Positions 23,624 to 35,176 of a DNA stretch of 64,000 nt are shown one piece after another. The stretch is from Adiantum capillus-veneris (taxonomy: Eukaryota; Streptophyta; Polypodiopsida; Polypodiales; Pteridaceae). Each line of letters opens with the position of its first letter. The first letter of the stretch is position 1. The notes beneath the pieces are model-generated. The model ran no database searches and had not been told where the DNA came from. It saw only the letters and a list, made by a program, of their open reading frames with translations. The stretch lies in NCBI GenBank assembly GCA_014529385.2, contig CM043969.1, forward strand, positions 68,830,676-68,894,675, read 5' to 3'. The translations under genes were made by a program, and so were the position numbers.

Positions 23624-24041
23624 CATTAGGAAGAGGATGGGGTTTAGGGGGGCCTCTTTATTTTCCATAAGATTATGTAGGTGATTAGGATTTTGACAAA
23701 CCAATGCATGCCATGTGTACAAGAATGGTAGGTGTGTAAGAGGGATGTAAAACTGGTCAAAGGATGCATTTTAGGAGGTGGACACTTTTATGATTTTGAC
23801 CCTGCATAACTCATACATATTATCTCCAAGTTGAGTATAGATTATAGATCTATAATCTATATGCCAAGATCTTTTCGTAGATATTTTACATAATATGGTT
23901 TCCCCCACTAGATTTTAAATTTCATTTTGAGGGGAAAATTTGAGTTAAATTCAAAAGTCATCCTTTGATTCATTTTTGAAGCTTGACTCCCTTACACCAC
24001 CAAATAAAGGGGCCCTCCTAAACCTCATTGTCTTCCTAATG
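23624..24041. mobile_element. Candidate MITE with 40-bp terminal inverted repeats
   Basis: The left arm (23624-23663, CATTAGGAAGAGGATG...) and right arm (24002-24041, reverse complement CATTAGGAAGACAATG...) match at 35 of 40 positions. The 418-bp interval has no ORF and contains a perfect 26-bp palindrome close to its midpoint. Size, arms and lack of coding fit a miniature inverted-repeat transposable element. I could not identify a convincing TSD, so the superfamily is unassigned. Confidence 0.65.
23836..23861. repeat. Perfect 26-bp palindrome in MITE centre
   Basis: The sequence is self-complementary over 26 bp around a central AGATCT, with arms TATAGATTATAGA. It lies within 20 bp of the midpoint of the candidate MITE. 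Confidence 0.9.
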
Positions 24042-24084
24042 TAAGTAGGAAATATTATTTCAAATCAAATATTAAGAGATAAAA

Positions 24085-24674
24085 AACGGCAAGTGTGCCA
24101 TATTCTTTAGTTGTATGAAGTCTTACGTATGCTATAGTAGTTACTAGGCCAAACATTGCTTTTGCAATGGGAGTGGTTAGTCAGTATATCTCTAATCTTG
24201 GAAAAAAGTATTGGGGATAGCGATGAAACACATCCTCAGATACTTGAAGTATATATCAAGAGTGGGTGTTAATGCTTCGATAACAGAGATGCATCTATTG
24301 TTGGTTACAAGAATGCAAATTATGCACATTGCAAAGACAATAGGGGATCTATGACAGGCTACATTTTTCATTTTTGTAGGAGTAGTCATTCCTTGGAGAT
24401 TATCTCTCCAAGATTGTGCACCTTCTTCCATTATAGAGGCTGAGTACATTGTAGCATCAAATGTCAGCAAGGAAGCTATATGATTAGCACGTTTAGTGGA
24501 AGATTTTGACATATCGTAGGTCTCAATTTTACATTGTGATAGTAAGAGTGCCATTTCTTTGGCAAGAAATCTTGTATCCCATACTAAGTTAAAACACATT
24601 GAGATGAGATGTCATCTCATTTGGTATGTGTTGATGGATAAGCAATTCAACCTTGTCAAGGTCCACACCGATGA
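24085..24674 (+). pseudogene. Element G Ty1/copia RT-end and RNase H relic
   Basis: On the plus strand, with several frameshifts and stops, I can follow the C-terminal end of a copia polymerase: VTRPNIAFAMGVVSQYISN, then the RNase H region with EAEY-like and CDSKSA-like segments, then HIEMRCH and VKVHTDD. The minus-strand frame over 24192-24599 is antisense to this and is not a gene. The sequence is cut at 24674 by insertion of element F and resumes at 40521, the TSD GATGA encoding part of the conserved DDNP segment. Confidence 0.8.
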
Positions 24675-25741
24675 TGTTGGCGGATACGCCGCAACGGATG
24701 TCAGCATTGCGAGAACTCACCTAACATATAATGTTAACTGAGGAAGAAGCTCGACCTGCAGGCGCGTGGAAGTAAGCAAAGGGTGTCAACCTCTACTCGA
24801 CCGACTAATGACTACTTCCTACAAAGATATCAAATCTACATGCCATTGGTTCTGTGAATGTGAGAGTCTCCTATGATGCTACCGCAAGCCAAAAGCCCAT
24901 CAAACGATCTCGACACTTTACGAAACTCAAGGAAATTCCTACACACACTGGAAGCCCGCTATCCCTAAGGTCTCTGACCACAAATCCTAACCCAATACCC
25001 TCCGTGCAGAAAACGCCTAGGATGTCTGGTCGGATTTTACAGGTCACTGTTTTTAAAATCTAACATGCATAATGTGTAGCTCTACTTGCTCTGATCACGT
25101 GGATATGCTGAAATGCAAAAAACGGACAACATTTACTCACCGAAACTCCAAAAGTAGCTCGCAGGTGAATCTGCCAAAACACAGACGAATGCGTGTGATG
25201 TAAGCATCAACGCATAGCTCTCCTCGTTGGCAACACGCTGCCGCTCTCCGTTTGTGATTGCGACCACTGTAGCTCTTGTAACACACGCACACACTCTCTC
25301 ACTCTCTCGCAGTCTCCCAGTCCTTAACACAAAAGATAAGATTATTAGAAGTCCTTACAAAGCTTTAGGTTTTGGTTTATATACTAAACCTTAGAAAACT
25401 TAATATCCGGCCAAAATGACCTGATTTGTCCCTACACTTCTATAGAGATTAATTACAACACCGTGAGATGACTTTGCTCATCCAACAAGCATCTGCGGCC
25501 AAAATACAATTGCCGACTTAAAATATGAAGTTCCTTTAAACATTACAAAAGTGGCCGTAATGGCTCAAAATGATAGTAACGGGATATTCGATGATGTCCA
25601 TGAGCTTGTATCTTCACATTAAAGCATCCATCTTCATCTTCATCACTTCATCAACATCTTCATATGGAATCTTTAGAGAATCTTTGAGGAATCTTCATGG
25701 AATCTTTGTGGAAGCGTTGTTGAAAGGTTGGCCTATCAACA
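24675..25741 (-). repeat. Element F 3' LTR
   Basis: 1067 bp. On the minus strand a TATATAAAC promoter-like element lies at 25375-25383. It differs at many sites from the 5' LTR, so F is older than E. The right end contains short ATCTTCAT/GAATCTTT subrepeats. Confidence 0.92.
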
Positions 25742-25753
25742 CTCTCCCCCTCC
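25742..25753 (-). promoter_or_regulatory. Element F polypurine tract
   Basis: On the minus strand GGAGGGGGAGAG directly precedes the 3' LTR. Confidence 0.85.
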
Positions 25754-26948
25754 GAATTCTTGTCGTCCCCGACAAGACCCTATGTCTGCAGTGGCCTTGA
25801 CTAGTGCTTCATGTTTTGGAGTTGGTCGAAGCTTTTGTTGTTGCAGTTGCTTCTACTAGATGCTTTGTATGTTGTAGAGTTACCTTTTTCTTGTACATGT
25901 AGTGTAGTTGAAGCCATAGCTCTCCCCCTCTGATTGGTTGTTGTATCGTGAATAGGTTGAGTGGGGTTTGTTGTTGCAGCAAGTCTTATTCTTGGCAGCT
26001 CTGTATTGTTTGTTCTTTGGGTGTCATCCTGCATGTGTACCTATAAACTTGAAGACTTTTTGAATTTTTTCTGGGCCGCTCCCCTTTGATTTTCTAGTTG
26101 ATGAGCATGTAGTTGTTTGGGGATGTTGTTGGTTTGCTTTTCTATCTTTGAATAAAAAATAAAATAGTAAAAATAAAATGTGGCGTATATTACAAAATGA
26201 AGGTCTTGGATACCTGGATAGAACTAAACGGAAAACCTAGTGGGAAAAAAATGCCTTTAGTCACAATTAAATGTAAGGCTATATGTACTTATGTTGTCAT
26301 GTAACCGAGTTTTGTTGAGTTAAAGTACTTATGGCCGTATGGCTACTATTATTGACTGAATATACATTGGATAAGTGTTAGTAGCTTGAAGTCAGAGTCA
26401 TTGTTGTTGAGCAAATGCTTATGAAACCTGTTATTGCTTCATCATCGTCATTTTGTTGTGTAAGTGCATGGGTAGAACACAAATCGTGTCAAATGCAAAT
26501 GTCCAATGATGGGACATTATATATGCTTGCACAGATAGATGCATGGGAAACAATATGTTGTGTGAGAAGAGTTTGAATGGGTGCTTCCAAGAGTGAATGT
26601 AGCTAGAGAAGCAAAAATATACTTGACTTCAAGAGCTGCCATTACTCACAAGAAGGGTTGTTGATGCTCGAGGTTTTTTTCACTCTCCTCACTGTGTACA
26701 TGTGCGGAGTGTTTTGTGGATTACTCTGCCTCTCCACCAAATAAAATTGTTAGACTTTGACTCTTCTGCTCACCTATCCAGCATGAGCGACTCAATTTTA
26801 CAATATGCTCAACTCTTCCATCTTGAGCTATAATCTAAATATCTAGACTCATAGACCACAAAAAATATTAAGACATGAAGCTTGGGTCTGACGCTTGCTC
26901 ATTTAGTGGCTCAGCTGCTCGACTCTTGACTCTTATGCCATGATTTTT
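25754..26948 (-). other. Element F 3' untranslated region
   Basis: 1.2 kb, non-coding apart from a 77-codon minus frame (25801-26034) without recognised features. Confidence 0.6.
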
Positions 26949-27407
26949 CTAGCGAGAGCTTTCGACCAAGAATAGGTTTTGAAATTCAAAACTCCCATCC
27001 TCGAAGAGAGGATTTGTAAAGGACCATACTGGCAATATTGGTTTCTTTTGCCATACCTCGGTGACCTTGGTTATCAAAATTTCTTTTTGTTGTTGTTGGT
27101 CCCTTGGTTGAGGAGATTGGCTCGCTCCATTCTCCATAACACTTTGTCTATCATGTCTTGACATTTCTTGAGAGCTAGAGATGACTTCAATCTTCTTCGG
27201 TATGTGTTGTTCTTTTGGCACCCATTTGTATCTGCATCGTGTGATTAGCGTGTCTTTGCAGATATCCTTTGCCTTGACTGTGACATTGTCCTTGATTTTG
27301 CCTTCCGTGAAATTGCAATTATTTTCAAGTTGAAGTCGTTTGATTGAAGAATGTTTACCTGGCATCTTTGGTAGCCAGATTCTTCAATTTCCTTGATAGT
27401 AACCTTG
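26949..27407 (-). pseudogene. Element F WxPK-type ORF
   Basis: On the minus strand the frame contains QGYYQGN (27387-27407), a TGA stop at 27384-27386, then RIWLPKMPGKH and later RYKWVPKEQHIPKK. The ATG at 27365 lies just after the stop. The QGYYQGN..(L/I)W(V/L)PK stretch matches element B at 16432-16473 in protein and closely in DNA. The C-terminal part is unrecognised. The shared motif and the same position after protease make this the counterpart of the B ORF. Function unknown. Confidence 0.62.
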
Positions 27408-27435
27408 TTGCTTGAAGAATTGTAGATGGCACTTC

Positions 27436-27909
27436 TCATGATGTTTGTGATGTCGTCTTGAGATGTACAAGAGTGTCATTTGTGGGATTTTGTACCGATG
27501 AAGTCCGATGATGTTGTGAAGGCCATTTTGATTTGAAATTTCCTATGTACTTGTGATGGGCCTTGTTGGTTGGTCTCCTTTGGCGAGAGGAATATGAGCC
27601 TTGTTGCTGTTGCAGTCGCTTTTTGAAGCCTTTATTTACTGCATAAGCTGAGATTTTTTGGTTTTGGTAACCAAATTTCCTTGTGACCTTCATAATAGCC
27701 TTGCTCTTCCAGTCTGTATGGGAGGCTATCCATCCCATGTGTGTACCTTCCATGTGTTGGCTATGATCATCTACCCATATTGGGTCCTTGACTTTGATTT
27801 CTTCAGCTTTGATGTAGACCTTTGAAGATTTTTGTCGACGATGATCTCGCAATGTAGGGTATTTTGTTTGAAAGATTTTCTTTGGAGTCTTCCTTTTATG
27901 TGTAAGCAT
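27436..27909 (-). pseudogene. Element F ORF fragment after protease
   Basis: 157 codons, Lys/Gln-rich, with KKRLQQQQGSYSSRQRR, weakly reminiscent of the QGYY segment. It overlaps the protease frame by 139 bp in another frame and was probably joined to its neighbours before frameshifts. No known domain. Confidence 0.5.
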
Positions 27910-28430
27910 GTGGTCAGTTGATATAGAAGCTCTGTCTTGAACTTTCTGGGTTGGATTGAAGACTCTGATTTAATGGGCTGCTTCTGTTGGTAGGACATTT
28001 GTGGGCTCATTTTGGCTTTGCCTTTGTCGGCAGCCAATAATCTTGGAGCGGTAGTAGGTTGGCTTTCTTGAGAGCTAGTCTTGATGACCATCATTGAAGA
28101 TTCAGATTCTTCTTCAAGTGTTTTTGCCCATAGCTTGGACAAAATCAAATGTGTACTCATTTTGGAAGAATCCACTACTAGGAATTTGTCTTTAACTATC
28201 TTTAACCATAGTTTAAGGGTAGCTTCTGCAATCCCCAATCTTGTGACCTTAACTCCATTTGATAGGGATACTTGTACCTGAATTTCATACAATTCTGGCT
28301 TATCTAGAAGTAGCCACAGCCCATAAGACATGACATTAGTCGTGGCAGTGCAATCTATCTCTGCTGTAAAATTGAATTTCAGTTTCTCATGAGCATCCAA
28401 TGAGAATTTAATCTTCTTGTTGGCCGCCAA
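27771..28430 (-). pseudogene. Element F decayed aspartic protease
   Basis: The minus-strand frame carries a retropepsin-like pattern: FTAEIDCTATTNVMSYGLW, with Asp followed by CTATTN where an active D-[ST]-G-A would be, then LGIAEATLKLW, KDKFLVVDSSKMSTHLILSKLW, the last resembling the ILG[RP]W motif. Position in the element (after the gag-like frames, before the WxPK ORF) equals that of the protease in element B. The active-site Gly is missing, so it is probably inactive. The frame opens at a TTG, so the true start is unclear. Confidence 0.6.
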
Positions 28431-28604
28431 GTAACTGATGTCCTCTTTGCTTTTGGTACTTGTCTTTTACTTTTGTGCCTTGGAAGCTTTGTCATCCTCT
28501 TGTATGTTGAACTTCTTTGTCATTTGACTGGTTGTAGCATGTCCCAAGTGCTTACTATCTTATGATCTATAGCTTTGGGGAAGGTCCATAGCATGAGTTG
28601 CTTG

Positions 28605-29045
28605 TTAGTCTTCATTGCTAGTTTCTGACTGTGACAATTTGATTCTTGATTTTAGAAGCTCTCTGTCACTATTTAATTCTTCTAGCACTTGAAGGTCATT
28701 CAATGGTGACTTTTCTTCTTGGAAATATTTTGAAGCTTGTGTAGCAGGATGTTGAGGTTGACTCTCTTCTTCTGATGCAATGGTCGCTGTGGCCTTTGGT
28801 TCCCATTGTTCCATGGGTTTTTGTAGAGTATCTTCTAAAAAATATTCATTCATATTGTACATTGCTTGTCCTTGGTAGTCAATTTTGGAGTTGGTCATTT
28901 CCCTTTCTTCTGTGGGTTCTAAAACTTCAACCACATCTTCTTTTAACTTCTTTTGATCTTTGATTTCTTCAATCATCCTTGTAGAGTCTACAGTAGAGGA
29001 ATTCTCTTGTAGAATTTCAGTTTCATTCGTTGACTTTTCTTGCAT
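28605..29045 (-). pseudogene. Element F acidic ORF fragment, unrecognised
   Basis: 146 codons from ATG, Glu-rich (IEEIKDQKKLKEDVVEVLEP), with coiled-coil-like composition and no domain I can name. It lies between the gag-like frames and the protease, like the acidic linker in element B. Confidence 0.5.
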
Positions 29046-29266
29046 GCCTTACGCTTGTGACATGGCACTAAGATTTGATGTTACCTCTGCCACCTCTTCT
29101 TGGGTTGACTTACCATCTTCAGAATCTTGGCTTCTTTTTCTCTCGAACCTTGACCTGCGGGCTTCATCTTCATCACCTTGTGGATTCTTTGACTTGTCCT
29201 CACTGAGGTTCTTTAAGCGATCTTAAATCAGCTGATTCAATTGATCTTTTTTGAAAGCCTGATTCT

Positions 29267-29848
29267 CTATGATAAAGTCGTTGACACCCTTGACTTCAAG
29301 CAACTGTGTCTTGAGCCTATCTTTTGTGCTCTGCGACAAGATATGCTTCTTTTCCACATATTTTTCACATCGGCTATTTCATAGTGCCTACCATATTTGT
29401 CGACCACAATGACATCTTGACCCGACCTTCTACATTTGGCATTGTGAATTTTTGGTGGTCTCTCTTCCGGCTCGGCATCTTCCAATGCTTCTTGAAATTC
29501 CACTCGGGCTTGTGAAAAGGACACTGCTTCTTGTAAAACTGGACTTCTTAATCCCACTCTTGAAGAGATTAGGTGTCTTTGTTGAGTTTGAACTCCCCCC
29601 ATCCCAGAGGGTTCCATATCTGATGTTGGCATATGTTTAATGCCTGATGATATGACTTCTTGTGCTTTGTTAAGTAGCTCTTGAGACCGAACTAGTTCTT
29701 TTTGACATTGTGCTATCTTCATAGCTGGTACTTCCGGCGTATTCCCTGTTTGTGCAATTTGGTGTGTTTGTTCTTTGTCTTGTGATGGTGTGGCGCACGA
29801 GACTTGTGCCGTGTCTTTCCATGTTGTGCCTTGTGTTGTGTCACTCAT
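29267..29848 (-). pseudogene. Element F gag-like ORF fragment, C-terminal
   Basis: 193 codons from ATG, Gln/Thr/Ser-rich with a helical stretch (QKELVRSQELLNKAQEVI). No zinc knuckle is visible. Assigned to gag only from its position between leader and protease. Confidence 0.45.
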
Positions 29849-29907
29849 TTGTGCAGCAACTATAGTTGTTAACTCTTCTAGCTACGTATCAAGAGGTAAA
29901 GCCATGA

Positions 29908-30408
29908 CTAGATGATAAACATTACCACCTTCAGATTTGTAGTCTTCCCCTCTTGATCCAAATCTTTCAGTTGCAAAATATTGGTTACTCTCTGCACGAA
30001 CTTCTCATCTACATAGAGGGTACCAATTTGCCGTTTCCCATCTTGAGCTTTGTATAGAAAAATACTTGGAGGATATGCGTAGAGTTCTGTAAGTTGATCC
30101 TTGTACAACATTTCTATCTCACTGTCAATGTATTTTCTGTGCCTCATGTAAGTTGATCCCAGACAGTCTTCCATGAAATCTAGATGTGGGTGTAGTACAT
30201 TCTTTGCTGTTTCAACTTCCACATGTTGAGATGTCCGAGTCTCCGCTGTATCTTTCTTTGTCTTGATGTACAAATTTCGATTGACATCCTCATAGCATGC
30301 CAGTCCTTTGTAGTGGCCAATCAGATAGATCCAAATTTGCTCTCTTGTAATTTTTGTGGATGTACTTGAAGCTTCAACTCGGCTGGTCTGATTCCTTTGA
30401 GACGCCAT
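29908..30408 (-). pseudogene. Element F gag-like ORF fragment, N-terminal
   Basis: 166 codons from ATG (MASQRNQTS), the first substantial frame after the leader. It contains YLIGHYKGLACYEDVNRNLY and a helical middle part. I do not recognise a canonical retrotransposon gag core. It is either a strongly diverged gag or another structural protein. Confidence 0.45.
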
Positions 30409-31710
30409 TGCTTTTTTCTTGACTCCCTTGTTGTACCTATTCAGTGATAGCTCTAATTGCTTGCCTCAATGATAATAAAAATTATTAGCACCCTTGTGTC
30501 GGTCTTTTTGCTTGAGGTCCTTCAGCTTTTGTGGATGCATTAATCTCTGAGTTTTCTGAACTGGGCTTTGCTTGCACTGCTTGAACTTCTTAGCTCCCTT
30601 GCTTGCCAAGGCTGATACTGACTTGTCTGGCTGCTTGCTTTGCCTAGAGCTTTTTAGCAGGGCTCGATCTATTGGAAGCACTGTGATAAGTTATCCAAAT
30701 TACCACTATACTGCAACGATTGCTCCCTTCGTAGCGATTCTTGAGTCGAGCTAACCTATGTTCACTTTAGCACACAATCTGCAAAATTCTATTTAGCTGG
30801 CAAACTTTTTCACAATGAATGCAAAAATTCTTGATGTGCCTTTGACGGCCACATTTGTTCCGTGGGCTCGGAAGTGACTTTCAAGTTCGCTTTTAGATAA
30901 ACTAAACTTAAGCTAGCTCAAGAGAATTATGCACAAGGTGCAACGATTTGCTAGCAAAAATCTTGTGTTAAAGTTCTCCAAAACTTGCGAGTGTTGTTGC
31001 AAAATCAAGAATCCTTGTGTATGGTCTTACTGATACCAGATTTGTGTATGGACGCTCAAATTTTACATTAGGCCGTAGTTACTTTTACACCTTCCCGCGG
31101 GTGACCAATCGTTTTCACAAAAGATAATTTCATCTGCTAACTTAGCAGTCTTTAATGGTCAATTAGAAGGCCTAGAGACCAAATCTGGTTTTAAATTTGA
31201 GCTTCCCAATGATGAAAATCTCACATGCACTCGTGTTCGCTATAGGTCGAATTGAACGGTCTCTTCTAGAGCCTGGGTTGACTCTAGCCGATGACCTCGC
31301 TTATGGCTCACTAGCCCCTCTCCTAGGGAAAAGTCAAAACAATGTTCAAAACCGTGACCGTTTTCTCACAATTCTTTGGAACTGTCGGTTTTAGACACAC
31401 CTGACTTCCGAATGCATTTTGAGGCCTTAAACGACGTTTTTTTCAAAGTTGACCTAAACGGTTGCCCAAGTCATACATTTAGTTTAAATTTTGCTCTAAG
31501 ATCTGTAGTGTCACTCTCAGGCTACGTTTTGATATAAAAACTTTTCCAATCCAATACCGTTTGTGAAAGTTATGGCCAAAATAGTGCAATGCAGTTTAGA
31601 ATAGTCAAAATGAGTCCAAATTCAATGTTAAAAGAAGATTTGGGATCTCTGTGACACTGTGAACACCCCTATATGGTCAAAATTATAGTTGGACCCTAAA
31701 ACTGGCCTGG

Positions 31711-33935
31711 AGACATCCTACGCCCAAATTTTTTCTGCTCAGAATGAAGCAAGATTTGGTTCAAAGGTTCCCCTTGGGTTTAGCAACACAGTGGTATGGT
31801 CAAAATTTCAAAATAAGCTCCTAGACATCCTACGGGTAGGATGTCTTTTTGCTCAGGATTGAATAAAATTTGGTCCAGAGACTCCCCTTGGTGTGTTGAA
31901 CCCCTAAGTATCCTCACTTTTTGTTTCTGACACCTCTAGGCTGGTCAAATGCTCAAGAATCTGTTTCAGAAGCTTGATATTCTATTAGCTAATTTTTCAA
32001 GTCCAATGAGCTCCAAATTGGACCAAAATTGACTGGCAGGCTTATAAGATGCTATGAAACACTTTGGTATTGTCAAATGGTCCAAAATCATGCAGGAGAC
32101 ATCCTACCCGTAGGATGTCTTTTTGCTCAGAATTGAATAAAATTTGAACCCTAGATTCCCCTTGATTCAAGCAACCCACTACTATGCTCAAATTTGAATC
32201 TAGATGCCAAAAGGTCAAGATTTGGGCTGCATAAGCCTCTGGTGCACTCAGAGGGTAGGATGTCTTTTTTCAGGATCAAATGATGTCCAAATGACTTGAA
32301 ACTAGATGGCTAAGCTTAATAGGACATGGTAAACAATTGTATGAGGTCAAAATCTCCCCAGAAGTTCATTTAGCACCTGGAGACATCCTACCCTTAGGAT
32401 GGCTTTTTGCTTAGATTTGGCCAAAATTTGAACCACACGTTCCCCTAGAGTCTAACAACACACTGGTATGCTCAAAATTTCAATTGGACCTAAAAATCAC
32501 CTTGAGACATCCTACGGGTAGGATGTCTTTTTGCTTAGATTTAGCCCAAAATTGAATCCAAGGTTCCCCTTGATGGCTAAACACACAGCTATTTTTACTT
32601 TTTGATTCTGACACTTGTAGGCTGGTCGAATGATCAAGTATCTGTTTCAAAAGCCAGATGTCTAATCTGGTGAATTTTCAAGTCAAATCAGCTCCAAATT
32701 GGACCAAACTTGACTAGCAGGCCTATATAAGGCTATACAACACTATGGTATGGTCATAGTAGGGTTTTGGCCTCAAAATTATGCAAGAGACATCCTATGC
32801 GTGTAGGATGTCTATTTGCTCAGAATTGACCCAAATGTGAACCTAAGACTCTCCTTGTGTCCAACAACTCAATGGTATGCTCAGATTTTCATTTGGACCT
32901 AAAAATGGCCTTGATACATCCTACGGGTAGGATGTCTTTTTGCTCAGATTTAGCCCAAAATTGATACCAAGGTTCCCTTTGATGTGCTAAACACACAGCT
33001 ATTCTCACTTTTTGATTCTGACACCTATAGGTTGATCAAATGATCAAGAATCTGTTCCAGAAGCCTGATGTCTATTCTGATGAATTCCCAAGTCAAATCA
33101 ACTCCAAATTGGACCAAATTTGCCTAGGAGGCTTTATGACATCATGGTATGGTCATAGTAGAATTTTGGTCTCAGAATCATGCAGTAGACATCCTACGCG
33201 TAGGATGTCTTTTTGCTCAGAATGAACCCAAACTTGGACCAAAGATTCCCCTAGTCTTCAGCAACCCACTGGTATGCTTAGATTTGAGTTTGGATATCAA
33301 AAGACCCCAAAACTAGCTATTCTTGCCTTTTGTCCGTCCAAAAACGCTAAAGTCTGTTCAATCTTCACTTTCACTAACCCAAATGAGATGAAATTTATCA
33401 CATGCACTCGATACAACATTTAGAACATGCCTATGGAGTCATCCTATGGTTTGGTCTCAAAATTAGGCCCTGGACGCAATTTGGGTAGGATGTCTGGCAA
33501 TTCTTGTCTTTTGGCTTTAATCTGTCAAAATTTGGTCAAATTTCCACTTTCCAGGTGAAAATAGGGTAGAACCTACCTTCTAAACACACTGGTAACCTCA
33601 GATTTTCAAAAAAGTGCCCAGATCACCCTGTAGACATCCTACGCGTAGGATGTCTACTGCTTATTTTTTCAGACTGAAGTGTCCCTGATGCTTCCTTATG
33701 CTCTCAGCAAGTGCAAGTATACTTCACAATTGCAAAAATCACTCAATTTAAGCCTTTTCTGAAATTTTATGTTTTTTGACTCCGCCTTTTGGCTTTTGGT
33801 CAACAAAAATAGGGAAAAACACTCAAGTCAATATGTTACTAGGGTAAAATCTACCCTCTGAACCCATTGGTAACCTCAATTTCCCCAAATTCCCTGCCAA
33901 AAGTGCCCTGGAGACATCCTACGTGTAGGATGTCT
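31711..33935 (-). repeat. Array of palindromes (AGACATCCTAC arms) in element F leader
   Basis: Nine sites pair AGACATCCTAC or a close variant with its reverse complement GTAGGATGTCT across 2-4 bases: 31823-31846, 32097-32120, 32381-32404, 32505-32528, 32788-32813, 32914-32937, 33187-33210, 33632-33655 and 33912-33935. At 33187 and 33632 the whole 24 bp is a perfect palindrome (centre GC). Half-sites are at 31711, 32255 and 33485. TTTTTGCTCAG often follows. Three copies of a longer ~170-bp block (31885, 32570, 32970) are interspersed. The array is in the untranslated leader between primer site and first ORF. Confidence 0.9.
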
Positions 33936-34457
33936 ACTGTCTTAAAATGCAAATTTTTTCTGGCAGTAGTACTCCATATGCTCTATAGAGCTCTCAACAA
34001 TAATCACAGAAACTTTTGGACTTCAAATCAGCTTCCAAACACAATTTATCGTCTTTCCTACTTAGCATTTTCCACTTCTCTGATGAGCCTAACAACAAAT
34101 AAGACATGCATAAAGTACTCTAGATCAACAATCAAGATATCCTACTTACCCTACTCCTACTCATCATGTGATATGGTGATTTTGATGTCTTGGTTGCTTC
34201 CTGGCCTCACACGGACTCTCAAGTCAACCTACCACCACATCTACCACTCCAACTCCTACTCTCTACACCACAACCTACTACTACCTAATACTACCTAAGA
34301 CGGAAGGTCTAGGCTAGACACACGCTCCCTAGACTCCTCCTAAGACCTAGAGAGTCCACCACCCTCTGATCTTATCTAAATGTAAAATAGTACTCTGGAA
34401 GCCAGAGGGACCTCTATCCTCAAGGACTAGTCTCGGTCACCTACTTAGGGCCCTCGT
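33936..34457 (-). other. Element F leader, primer-proximal part
   Basis: Non-coding sequence between the tRNA-Asp primer site and the palindrome array. No ORF on the sense strand. Confidence 0.6.
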
Positions 34458-34474
34458 CCCCGGCAACGGCGCCA
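34458..34474 (-). promoter_or_regulatory. Element F primer-binding site (tRNA-Asp)
   Basis: On the minus strand TGGCGCCGTTGCCGGGG, a full match to the complement of the plant tRNA-Asp 3' end, starting one base from the LTR end. This fixes the orientation of the element. Confidence 0.93.
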
Positions 34475-34475
34475 A

Positions 34476-35176
34476 TGTTGGCGGATGCGCCGCAATAGAC
34501 GTCAGCATAGCGAGAACTCACCTAACATATAATGTCAACTGAGGAAGAAGCTCGACCTGCAGGCGCGTCGAAGCAAGCAAAGGGTGTCAACTTCTACTCG
34601 ACTGACTAATGACTACTTTCTATAGAGATATCAAATCTGCATGCCATTGGTTCTGTGAATGTGAGAGTCTCCTATGATGCTACCGCAAGCCAAAAGCCCA
34701 TCAAACGATCTCGAAACTTCACGAAACTCAAGGGAAGTCCTACACACACTGGAATTCCGCTATCCCTAAGGTCTCTGACCACAAATCCTAACCCAATACC
34801 CTCCATGCAAAAAACGCGTAGGATGTCTGGTCGGATTTTACAGGTCACTGTTTCTAAAATCTAACATGCCTAATGTGTAGCTCTACTCGCTCTGATCATG
34901 TGGATATGATGAAATACAAAAAAGAACAACGTTTACTCACCAAAGATCCAAAAGTAGCTCACGGGTGAATCTGCCAAAACACAGACGAACGCGTGTGATG
35001 TAAGCATCAACGCGTAGCTCTCCTCGTGGGCAACACACTGCTGCTCTCTGTTTGTGATTCCGACCATTGTAGCTCTTGTAGCACACACACACTCTCTCTC
35101 AGTCGACACAAAAGATAAGATTATTAGAAGCCCTTACAAAGCTTTAGGTTTTGGTTTATATACTAAACCTTAGAAA
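34476..35176 (-). repeat. Element F 5' LTR, left piece
   Basis: Matches the left part of 24675-25741, with scattered differences. It carries a single half-site GTAGGATGTCT at 34818-34828, the motif of the leader array. It ends at the target site of element E (AGAAA, 35172-35176). Confidence 0.92.

Noticed and set aside
24192-24599. 135-codon minus-strand ORF
   Set aside because: It is antisense to a recognisable copia RNase H relic on the plus strand.
31711-33935. CRISPR-like array
   Set aside because: Repeat spacing is irregular, the repeats are imperfect palindromes, the setting is a plant retrotransposon leader, and there are no cas genes.
34458-34474. Fragment of a tRNA-Asp gene
   Set aside because: Only the 3' end is present and it lies at the LTR edge, as a primer-binding site does.
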